From the NCBI GenBank assembly GCA_030836365.1, contig JAURQB010000123.1, positions 1 through 6,131 on the forward strand: 6,131 nucleotides of DNA, in the 5' to 3' direction. The first letter of the stretch is position 1, and every line of letters starts with the position of its first letter. Shown one piece after another: positions 1 to 5,938 of the stretch. The notes under the pieces are model-generated. The model worked only from the letters and a program-made list of their open reading frames with translations, ran no database searches and was not told where the DNA came from. The position numbers were made by a program, and so were the translations under genes. The stretch is from Bdellovibrionota bacterium (lineage in GTDB: Bacteria; Bdellovibrionota; Bacteriovoracia; Bacteriovoracales; Bacteriovoracaceae).

Positions 1-1088
1 GAGTTCGTGGCCTGCATTTAAATGAAGCAAATGTTCAAATTGACGGAACGCCAATAAGTGGAGGATTGTTTGATTTGGCTTGCTGTGCCTTTTTGGCCGC
101 CAGGTATTTTATTTCGAGAGGAAAGACACCAAAGTTTTACGTACCAAAATGTGAGCATTACATGGAAGCCCGCTGGTGGAGCCGACTTTTTTCGATGATC
201 GAAGAAGAGATTGGACTAGACAATGGAACATTAAGAGCAACCTTTTTAATTGAAACACTCCCCGCTGCATTTCAAATTGAAGAAATTCTATACGAACTTC
301 GCGATCACGCTGTAGGTCTTAACGTAGGTAGATGGGATAAAATTTTTAGCGATATAAAAGTTTTAAGAATGCATCAAGATCGAATCTCACCAGATCGAGC
401 AACAATTAATATGCAAAAATTCTGGATGGATAATTATGCAAAAAGGCTGGTAAAAATTTGCCACTCACACGGGGCATTCGCCATCGGAGGAATGTCAGCT
501 TTCACTCCCGGAAAAGATGAAGCAACTGTAAAGGCGCAAACAGAAAAAGTATTAAATGATAAGAAAAATGAATTTAACTCAGGCCATGATGGTTGTTGGG
601 TTTCGCATCCCTATTTTATTGGGCCCGCCCTTGAAGCATTCCCAAAGAAAAACCAACTAGATGAGTTACTTCCTGAGTTCAATAAATTTCCGGACCTATT
701 GATGGATGGAAAAGGCCCAAAAACCATCGAGGGTATTCGGACAAATATTCGAGTTGGAATTGCCTATCTTCATGGCTGGAATAGAGATTTGGGTTGCGTG
801 GCGTGGGATAATCTCATGGAAGACCTCGCTACTCTTGAAATTTCTCGCGCTCAAACTTGGCAATGGCTTCATCACCAAATTTCTCTAGACTCAGGAGAGA
901 GCGTTACTAAAGAATTGATCCTTCAACTTTTCAATGAAGAGTTAGAAAAAATCATGCAAGAACTTTCAATTGAAAAAGGCTCAGATCAAGCTCTTGAGTT
1001 CTCCAAAGCAATGGAGCAATCATATGAAATGTTTACCTCTAATAAATTAGATGAATTTTTATCACTAAGTTCAGAAATAGAAAAATAA
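1..1088 (+). CDS. aceB: Malate synthase A, C-terminal part (5' end outside window)
   Basis: This enzyme condenses glyoxylate with acetyl-CoA to give malate and CoA, the second step of the glyoxylate shunt, in the cytoplasm. The frame is open from base 3 and gives 361 residues. The family is usually about 530 residues, so roughly 170 N-terminal residues lie upstream and no start is visible. It begins in the conserved RGLHLNE stretch. Then come LIETL, whose Glu codon is at 252-254, and RDHAVGLNVGRWD, whose Asp codon is at 336-338; by family analogy these acids bind Mg2+. Further on are AIGGMSAF, GHDGCWVSHP and MEDLATLEISRAQ, whose Asp (codon 822-824) matches the expected catalytic base. One oddity is Lys in place of the usual Tyr directly after GRWD. 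It lies 23 bases upstream of isocitrate lyase, so co-transcription is likely. The identification is secure. Confidence 0.96.
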   Translation, partial: VRGLHLNEANVQIDGTPISGGLFDLACCAFLAARYFISRGKTPKFYVPKCEHYMEARWWSRLFSMIEEEIGLDNGTLRATFLIETLPAAFQIEEILYELRDHAVGLNVGRWDKIFSDIKVLRMHQDRISPDRATINMQKFWMDNYAKRLVKICHSHGAFAIGGMSAFTPGKDEATVKAQTEKVLNDKKNEFNSGHDGCWVSHPYFIGPALEAFPKKNQLDELLPEFNKFPDLLMDGKGPKTIEGIRTNIRVGIAYLHGWNRDLGCVAWDNLMEDLATLEISRAQTWQWLHHQISLDSGESVTKELILQLFNEELEKIMQELSIEKGSDQALEFSKAMEQSYEMFTSNKLDEFLSLSSEIEK

Positions 1089-1100
1089 TACTCAAAACAA

Positions 1101-1106
1101 AGGAGA
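1101..1106 (+). promoter_or_regulatory. Ribosome binding site of aceA
   Basis: AGGAGA lies five bases before the ATG at 1112. It is the strongest Shine-Dalgarno match in the window and fixes the isocitrate lyase start. The genes downstream of 2492 lack comparable sites, so aceA is probably translated far more efficiently than they are. Confidence 0.85.
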
Positions 1107-1111
1107 CTTCA

Positions 1112-2377
1112 ATGAGTGAAGCAAAACAGATGGCCAAGGAATGGGAAAGCAATCCGAGATGGAGTGGAATTAAAAGAAACTACTCTACTGAGGATGTAAT
1201 TAAACTGAGAGGAAGCTATAAGCTCGAGCACTCCATAGCAAAAATGGGAAGTGAAAGATTATGGAACCTCATTCATGAGAAGCCGTATATCAACGCACTC
1301 GGCGCTTTGACGGGTAATCAAGCGGTTCAACAAGTCAGAGCAGGATTAGAAGCAATTTATCTTAGTGGTTGGCAAGTTGCTGCAGATGCAAATCTCGCAG
1401 GCCATATGTACCCAGATCAAAGCTTGTATCCAGCAAATAGTGTTCCTCATGTAGTCAAAAGAATTAACAATGCCCTTCTAGGCGCAGACCGAGTTGAAAG
1501 TGTGGAGTCAAATGTCACTCGCCATTGGCTTGCACCAATCGTCGCCGATGCTGAAGCTGGTTTTGGTGGAGTGCTTAATGCCTATGAATTAATGAAGGCC
1601 ATGATTGAAAGTGGTGCAGCAGGTGTACACTTTGAAGATCAACTAGCTTCAGAAAAAAAATGCGGCCACCTTGGTGGAAAAGTTCTAGTTCCAACCGCTC
1701 AATTTATCAAAACGCTAACTAGTGCGAGACTTGCCGCTGACGTGAGTGGCGTAGACACTGTTCTTATTGCCCGAACCGATGCTGAAGCCGCACAACTATT
1801 AACGAGTGATGTAGATGAAAGAGATCGAAAATGGATTCATGGCGATCGTACACCAGAGGGATTTTTTAGGATTAAAAATGGTTTTGATCTCGCAGTTGAA
1901 AGAGCATGCTCTTACGCACCATACGCTGATCTTCTGTGGTGTGAAACTTCTAACCCATCTCTTGAAGATGCAAAGAAGTTCGCTGAAGGCGTAAGGTCAA
2001 AATTCCCGAATAAAAAACTTGCTTATAATTGCTCTCCTTCTTTTAACTGGAAGAGAAACCTAGACGCCACAACAATTGAAAAATTCCAAAGAGAACTTGG
2101 GGCAATGGGATATTCATTTCAATTTGTTACGCTCGCCGGCTTTCATGCTCTAAACTACAGTATGTTTGACCTTGCGCTTGATTACAAAGAAAGAGGAATG
2201 GCCGCTTATTCTAAACTTCAAGACGCTGAGTTTGGAAAAGAAAAAGACGGGTATACGGCAACGAAGCACCAAAGAGAGGTTGGTACGGGTTATTTTGATG
2301 CTGTCAGTACAGCTGTTTCTGGAGGAGAGAGCTCAACCCTGGCACTTCATGGTTCAACTGAAGCTGAGCAGTTTTAA
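1112..2377 (+). CDS. aceA: Isocitrate lyase
   Basis: This enzyme cleaves isocitrate to glyoxylate and succinate, the first step of the glyoxylate shunt. It bypasses the decarboxylating steps of the TCA cycle so that acetyl units can feed biosynthesis. The 421-residue product is full length for the short bacterial form (about 430). Family motifs appear in order: SGWQVA (85-90), VADAEAGFGG (144-153) with the Mg2+/substrate acids, KKCGH (182-186) with catalytic Cys184, WIHGDRTPEGFFR (241-253), NCSPSFNW (306-313), and TLAGFHALNYSMF (340-352). All the active-site residues I expect are present. The ATG at 1112 is supported by AGGAGA at good spacing and by a normal N-terminus. It is the last gene of its operon: malate synthase lies just upstream and a strong terminator follows 25 bases after the stop. 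No promoter or operator for the pair is in the window. Confidence 0.98.
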   Translation: MSEAKQMAKEWESNPRWSGIKRNYSTEDVIKLRGSYKLEHSIAKMGSERLWNLIHEKPYINALGALTGNQAVQQVRAGLEAIYLSGWQVAADANLAGHMYPDQSLYPANSVPHVVKRINNALLGADRVESVESNVTRHWLAPIVADAEAGFGGVLNAYELMKAMIESGAAGVHFEDQLASEKKCGHLGGKVLVPTAQFIKTLTSARLAADVSGVDTVLIARTDAEAAQLLTSDVDERDRKWIHGDRTPEGFFRIKNGFDLAVERACSYAPYADLLWCETSNPSLEDAKKFAEGVRSKFPNKKLAYNCSPSFNWKRNLDATTIEKFQRELGAMGYSFQFVTLAGFHALNYSMFDLALDYKERGMAAYSKLQDAEFGKEKDGYTATKHQREVGTGYFDAVSTAVSGGESSTLALHGSTEAEQF

Positions 2378-2402
2378 ATAACTATTATTTTAATTTCATT
2401 TC

Positions 2403-2433
2403 AAAGGCCGGAGTTATGCTCCGGTCTTTTTTT
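2403..2433 (+). terminator. Rho-independent terminator after aceA
   Basis: The stem GGCCGGAG (2406-2413) pairs with CTCCGGTC... read as CTCCGGTC at 2419-2426, with one G-T wobble and a five-base loop, TTATG. Three flanking A-T pairs extend the base of the stem. Seven T follow at 2427-2433. It should end the aceB-aceA transcript and separate it from the secreted-protein genes beyond. Confidence 0.93.
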
Positions 2434-2491
2434 GTCAGTTTAATTTTTCCGCTACGAGATTTTATCTGCGACTCAATAGATAATTGAACTG

Positions 2492-3616
2492 ATGAAATTT
2501 TTTTTACTCTTTTCACTTTTATACTCAACAAGCATCTTTTCATATTACTTTCCCCCTACGACAAATGAGATTTTACTGCTTCAAGAATACAGAGAAAGGC
2601 GACAAGATTTTCATACCTTACAAATGCATCTAGATGAGCTTGAAAAAAATCCATGCATAGTTAAAAATGACCACTATAATGAGTGCTCAAAGCCATTTGT
2701 TTTAATGCAAGAGTTGCTCGAAAAAGTTTTTATTCAGCAAGAGAAAATTGATGATCTAAAATTTATACTGTCTCCTTACTTAGATGAAAACGATTCTATT
2801 CTCCAAACAATTGAAGACGCCCTCGAAGATCGTTTTCCAATGAGTGAGTACTGCAGCTCGCCTCCTCTTACAGAACTTATTGAACAAGCTGACTCGATGC
2901 TAATCTTTATTCAACAGCTAAAAAAACAAAAATCTTATGAACGATTCATTGATATCTCTAATGCAAAGAAAAGAGATTGTGATGAGGAGATAACAAGTGA
3001 TTGCTGGAAAGTAGATCAGTACGGAAATATATTTTATGTGACTAAGCAACAATTAGTCATTAGCAGTGAATGCCTTTTGAGAGATAATGAAAACCGTGCA
3101 CGTCCTGATCAATACTCTCCAGAAAAAATAATTCAATCAGCCAATTTGGCCGTCGAGAAACTAAAAAATTGCTTTTCCGAACTGAATCCAACTCAATCGC
3201 AGGTAATTTTAGAGCGGATTAAAAATCAAGACTATTACATGATGTGTACGCAAAACGATGATGGAGGTGATAATCACCGATGTGGCTACACAAGACGAGG
3301 GCAAGATTACTTAAACCTTGTTTTCAACTCTCAAGGGTGTGAGGGATACGAGGAGACAATTTTTCATGAAATTCTTCACATGAATTCTCATATCGATAAT
3401 CTCCAAACTCACAATCATAATCGAGGAGAATGCAGTAGACATGACGCTGTCTATTTTTGTTCTCGGGAATGCTTTCCTCGTAGTTCTCGTCCGGCGATTA
3501 ACTTCTCACAGAGAGCATGTGAGAGCTGCATTCGAAATCCAGATGAACGTCATCGCTGTAATTATGACAATATGGGAACTCCAACATTTAACCAAAGTGA
3601 TATGACATGCAGGTGA
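2492..3616 (+). CDS. Secreted cysteine-rich putative zinc metalloprotease
   Basis: I do not recognise a named family. The 374-residue product starts with a signal peptide (Lys2, hydrophobic core 3-13, likely cleavage after Ser17), so it should be exported. The motif HEILH at 292-296 fits the HExxH zinc site, with His and Glu as ligand and catalytic residues. His300, Asp302 or Asp318 could be the third ligand; Asp318 sits in a DxxY context (DAVY, 318-321) that recalls aspzincin proteases, but the GT before it is absent. No metzincin HExxHxxGxxH is present. There are 17 cysteines, clustered around and after the active site (314, 323, 327, 343, 346, 356, 373), suggesting disulfides. The N-terminal half is largely helical and charged. 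An in-frame stop at 2477 makes ATG 2492 the natural start, although no good ribosome binding site precedes it. The next gene overlaps its end by 10 bases. Protease activity is inferred from the motif alone. Confidence 0.72.
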   Translation: MKFFLLFSLLYSTSIFSYYFPPTTNEILLLQEYRERRQDFHTLQMHLDELEKNPCIVKNDHYNECSKPFVLMQELLEKVFIQQEKIDDLKFILSPYLDENDSILQTIEDALEDRFPMSEYCSSPPLTELIEQADSMLIFIQQLKKQKSYERFIDISNAKKRDCDEEITSDCWKVDQYGNIFYVTKQQLVISSECLLRDNENRARPDQYSPEKIIQSANLAVEKLKNCFSELNPTQSQVILERIKNQDYYMMCTQNDDGGDNHRCGYTRRGQDYLNLVFNSQGCEGYEETIFHEILHMNSHIDNLQTHNHNRGECSRHDAVYFCSRECFPRSSRPAINFSQRACESCIRNPDERHRCNYDNMGTPTFNQSDMTCR

Positions 3617-3930
3617 TAAAAGTAATAACTATTGTCTTAACGATTTCTCTTCCATCTCTAGGGTTTTCAAAAAGAATTATTTCTTTTATCGATCGAGACG
3701 GAGACAACTTTCAAGAAGAGAAAATTACTCAGTATAAAAGAGGAATCGTCACGCTAAAAGAAGTTATCGAAATTGACTCAAATAAGGATAAAAAAGTTGA
3801 TCGAGAAATAACGACCTACTTCCATCACGACCGGTTAAAAAGTTATGAGATAACAAGAGTTGATACCAACTTTGATGAAAAATGGGATAAAAAAAGTGTA
3901 AGAATTGCACCCCTGACACCGACTCATTGA
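3607..3930 (+). CDS. Small exported protein with three EF-hand-like acidic repeats
   Basis: The product is a 107-residue protein of unknown function. Residues 1-21 look like a signal peptide (Lys5, hydrophobic 6-20, cleavage near Ser21). The mature part carries three acidic loops: DRDGDNFQEE (from Asp29), DSNKDKKVDRE (from Asp57) and DTNFDEKWDKK (from Asp86). Their spacing is 28 and 29 residues. The first two are followed by a Tyr and a short charged beta-like stretch (YKRGIVTLKEV; YFHHDRLKSYEI). The spacing of Asp/Asn at positions 1, 3, 5 and 9 matches calcium-binding loops of the dockerin or thrombospondin-3 type, so calcium binding is plausible but unproven. An in-frame stop at 3598 leaves ATG 3607 as the first start. 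It overlaps the protease gene by 10 bases, which suggests translational coupling and possibly a shared process. It lacks a catalytic motif or anchor. Confidence 0.7.
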   Translation: MQVIKVITIVLTISLPSLGFSKRIISFIDRDGDNFQEEKITQYKRGIVTLKEVIEIDSNKDKKVDREITTYFHHDRLKSYEITRVDTNFDEKWDKKSVRIAPLTPTH

Positions 3931-3943
3931 AAATTCAGTTATT

Positions 3944-4018
3944 TGTCTAGCATTCGACTAGGGAACAAAATTCCTAGTGCTTGGAATACGGTTTCCTCTA
4001 GTGGTACAACTCCGTTGT
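3944..4018. repeat. CTAG / GGAA-TTCC inverted-repeat cluster upstream of the heme lipoprotein gene
   Basis: The 86-base gap 3931-4016 holds four CTAG tetramers (3947, 3958, 3974, 3998) and alternating GGAA (3962, 3983) and TTCC (3971, 3993) blocks. ACTAGGGAA at 3957-3965 pairs with TTCCTAGT at 3971-3978 around a CAAAA loop, with one bulged G. A second, looser arm uses CTAG 3974-3977 and GGAA 3983-3986 against TTCC 3993-3996 and CTAG 3998-4001. The middle TTCCTAG can join either arm, so the two folds compete. It could be an operator or a leader RNA structure. No T-run follows the stems, so it is not a standard terminator. Confidence 0.5.
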
Positions 4019-4826
4019 GAAAACGTTAACTACATTTTACATTCTTACCCTTTTAGTGCCACTTAGCGGGTGTTTTGAAGGTGGCTCCAAATTAAACCTC
4101 TCAACTAATTCCGAGTCCTCTGGTGGTGACGTTAATGAACAGCGACCGACACCTGGAAATGGAAGCCCTAATGGCAGTGGAAATACGGGAAGATCTCCTT
4201 CTCCTGCTCCACCAAATCAAGGTGGATCTAATACCCCAACGACACCAAATGAATGTGAAGATGAAACAGAATGGAATATTGATGAGCTCCTCGCAAGAAT
4301 CGAGCTTCTTGAAAAAAAGAAGGAAGACTGGGATGAAATTGTTGCTGAAGGTCTAGAGAATTTTAAAATTATCGAACCGATCCTCAAGAAAAAGTGTTAC
4401 GCCTGCCATGATTCTGATCGGGGTGTTCCCTGGTACGGAAAACCTTTCAAAGAACGCAATAGCGTTTATCATCACTACATCGACGGAGTTGCAGCGTTAG
4501 ACTTCTCCACGAAGTTCCCACTGAGTTCCAAAGGGTCAAACAATCAAGTCGCACTTTTGAATGGAATTAAAAATGCAGTTCTCGATGAAACCATGCCATT
4601 AAAAGTTTACACACGTTTTTACCCACGACGAAAAATCACTCCTCAAGATAAAATGGCCGTTAAATACTGGGTTGAACCTCTAGTCGAAAAAATTGAAGCT
4701 TGGGAGCAAAGATATATTTACGATCTTGAAGATATCCATTGTTCACCGTTAAAGATTGTGACGAAAATCAAGAGGACCAACCGGAGAACCCAGAAGTTGA
4801 CCTTGAAGCTGCGAGAAAAAAAGTGA
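4017..4826 (+). CDS. c-type heme lipoprotein, N-terminal part of a frameshifted di-heme gene
   Basis: The product starts with a lipoprotein signal peptide and lipobox LSGC (16-19). Glu, not Asp, is two residues after the Cys, which fits outer-membrane sorting. A Gly/Ser/Pro/Asn-rich linker (22-79) and a charged helix (84-115) follow. Then comes a domain resembling the heme-binding (Haem_bd) family: CYACH (127-131), VPWYG (137-141), YHHYIDG, LDFS and a late MP (193-194) whose Met may be an axial ligand. Residues 243-269 look wrong: 11 are Lys/Arg and one is acidic, and 19 of 27 codons end in G or C, unlike the rest. True coding there is in the -1 frame, so the gene is probably broken near 4730-4745. 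The start is GTG 4017, the first possible start after the in-frame TAG at 3999; there is no ribosome binding site. A role in periplasmic electron transfer is inference. Confidence 0.75.
   Translation: MKTLTTFYILTLLVPLSGCFEGGSKLNLSTNSESSGGDVNEQRPTPGNGSPNGSGNTGRSPSPAPPNQGGSNTPTTPNECEDETEWNIDELLARIELLEKKKEDWDEIVAEGLENFKIIEPILKKKCYACHDSDRGVPWYGKPFKERNSVYHHYIDGVAALDFSTKFPLSSKGSNNQVALLNGIKNAVLDETMPLKVYTRFYPRRKITPQDKMAVKYWVEPLVEKIEAWEQRYIYDLEDIHCSPLKIVTKIKRTNRRTQKLTLKLREKK
4730..4745 (+). other. Probable frameshift junction in the heme lipoprotein gene
   Basis: The -1 frame has a stop at 4727-4729 and is open from 4730. The zero frame loses coding character after about 4742. Joining the zero frame through Cys242 (codon 4740-4742) to the -1 frame at 4742 gives a continuous protein of about 353 residues. 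It carries a lipobox, two CxxCH motifs and two MP motifs. One missing base, or two extra bases, would explain the break. No slippery heptamer lies at this point. Confidence 0.6.
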
Positions 4827-5077
4827 CACGTGTCTTTTCAGCAAAGTGTTTTCGTTGTCATGCCAACGGCGTTTCCAAAGGTGGATTCGGTGGAATGCAT
4901 GATCTTGAAGCAATGGCCAATTCAAAATTTGTCGATCTAGAAACGCCAGACTTTTCTGAGCTGTACATGGTTTCCGAATCAGGAGAAATGCCTCCAAGCA
5001 GTAGAGACCGATTAACTTCAGAAGAAGTGCAAACAATTTTAGAGTGGATTAGAGCAGAGGCCGATACAATAAAATAG
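4739..5077 (+). CDS. c-type heme domain, C-terminal part of the frameshifted di-heme lipoprotein
   Basis: This reads as a small cytochrome c-type domain: an acidic linker (residues 5-22), a helix leading to CFRCH (37-41) that would bind heme covalently, and GEMPP (82-86) whose Met is a likely axial ligand. It ends with the usual helix, LTSEEVQTILEWIRA. It overlaps the upstream lipoprotein by 88 bases in another frame. As a separate gene it would start at TTG 4739 with a weak ribosome binding site and no signal peptide. A c-type heme is attached only outside the cytoplasmic membrane, so a free-standing product would be non-functional. In the overlap this frame has 10 of 27 codons ending in G or C, close to the neighbours, so it is the genuine frame there. 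I read it as the second half of the 4017 gene. Its stop directly abuts the transporter start. Confidence 0.72.
   Translation: MFTVKDCDENQEDQPENPEVDLEAARKKVTRVFSAKCFRCHANGVSKGGFGGMHDLEAMANSKFVDLETPDFSELYMVSESGEMPPSSRDRLTSEEVQTILEWIRAEADTIK
4817..4823 (+). other. A AAA AAG slippery heptamer before the zero-frame stop
   Basis: In the zero frame the codons are GAA AAA AAG TGA. The heptamer A AAA AAG is the one used for -1 frameshifting in E. coli dnaX and in several insertion sequences, and here it sits directly before the stop. A -1 slip, or transcriptional addition of one A in the seven-A run at 4816-4822, would join the lipoprotein to the second heme domain through KKVTRVFSAKCFRCH. Third-position base content argues that zero-frame coding ended upstream, so the match may be chance. 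Confidence 0.4.
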
Positions 5078-5917
5078 ATGAATATTTATTTAATTGCCCT
5101 TATTTCTCAAGTTGTTTTAACTTTTGTCCCTGTAGCGATCAAATACACAGAGGCCAATATTTTCACGATTGGCTTCGCGAGACTTATCCTAGCAGTTAGC
5201 ATTTTAGTATTCAGCTCCTCCAAAAATTTTAGGCAAAATATTAAAAAGATTTGGCCTCTAGGCCCTCTTTTCACTCTTCACTGGTTGGCCTATGCTCAGT
5301 CCGTTAAGGTTTCAGGCCCTTCGGTTGCCGTCATTGGTTTATCTTTCTATGGCTTCTTTCTCTTGATTTACTCTCGAATATTTTTGCGTCAACATATTAC
5401 AAAAGGCGTTTATGCTAGTGTCCTTTTTGCTTTTATTGGCGCCAAACTTATTGCCGGAGAAATTGTTCTCAGTAACACCACTTTTATAGGCCTTATTTGG
5501 GGCGTAATTTCGGCAAGTGCTTATGGGCTTCTTCCTATTATTCATCAAAAAAATATGGATATCCCAGCTAATGAGAAGGCTTTTGCTCAGTTTGCGCTGG
5601 CGTTGATCTTGTACTCATTTCTTTTTATTCCCTTTTCCAATCATCATGAGTTATCTACAAGTGATTATTATGCGCTACTTTTTCTGGGAATTGGTGGCAC
5701 GGTTATTGGCCATGGACTTTGGGTAAAGGTAACAAGTGAACTACCGACTCAGATCACCAGTGGGATTTATTATTTAGTTATTCCATTATCTATTATTTTT
5801 GAGATTATCTTTTTGGATTTTCCTGTTTCATCAAATCATCTGATCGGCTCAGCAATTGTTCTTCTTTCAAACCTAAGCTTGCACTACTTTTTTCATCGGG
5901 CAAAAAAAGAAACCTAG
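5078..5917 (+). CDS. EamA/DMT-family transporter
   Basis: This is an inner-membrane permease of the drug/metabolite transporter superfamily. The family exports amino acids, nucleotide-derived metabolites or drugs, and the substrate cannot be read from sequence. The 279-residue protein is typical in length. It has ten predicted helices at about 3-22, 28-46, 58-76, 80-99, 109-126, 135-155, 168-186, 197-215, 227-247 and 253-272, in two EamA repeats. Family-like features include HWLAYAQ (68-74) at the end of helix 3 with the following SGPSVAVIGLSF, and GTVIGHGLW (207-215) before helix 9. Helix 9 carries IP (235-236) and Glu242, with a C-terminal Lys/Arg-rich tail. ATG 5078 abuts the TAG of the heme domain and has no clear ribosome binding site, so it probably depends on translational coupling or readthrough. 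It ends with tandem stops, TAG TAA. The link to the heme gene may be only positional. Confidence 0.9.
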   Translation: MNIYLIALISQVVLTFVPVAIKYTEANIFTIGFARLILAVSILVFSSSKNFRQNIKKIWPLGPLFTLHWLAYAQSVKVSGPSVAVIGLSFYGFFLLIYSRIFLRQHITKGVYASVLFAFIGAKLIAGEIVLSNTTFIGLIWGVISASAYGLLPIIHQKNMDIPANEKAFAQFALALILYSFLFIPFSNHHELSTSDYYALLFLGIGGTVIGHGLWVKVTSELPTQITSGIYYLVIPLSIIFEIIFLDFPVSSNHLIGSAIVLLSNLSLHYFFHRAKKET

Positions 5918-5938
5918 TAAGCCAGTTGCTCAATAATT

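Noticed and set aside
696..888. Short open frames on both strands inside malate synthase (minus 696-878, plus 706-888).
   Set aside because: They lie wholly inside a well-conserved enzyme gene, encode no recognisable domain and have no start signal. They are shadows.
2166..2381. A 71-codon open frame overlapping the 3' end of isocitrate lyase.
   Set aside because: The isocitrate lyase frame is conserved to its end, and this frame gives a composition unlike any protein family.
2432..2484. Promoter for the protease gene: TTGTCA at 2432 as -35 and GATAAT at 2479 or TTTTAT at 2460 as -10.
   Set aside because: TTGTCA overlaps the T-run of the aceA terminator. Spacing to TTTTAT is 22 bases and to GATAAT over 40, and GATAAT has no -35 at the right distance. 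A promoter is expected here but cannot be placed.
4749..5036. A 95-codon minus-strand frame opposite the second heme domain.
   Set aside because: The plus strand carries CFRCH, GEMPP and a typical C-terminal helix, and the minus reading has no motif.
5339..5548. A 69-codon minus-strand frame inside the transporter gene.
   Set aside because: The plus strand is an unbroken ten-helix EamA protein, so the minus frame is a by-product of its codon pattern.
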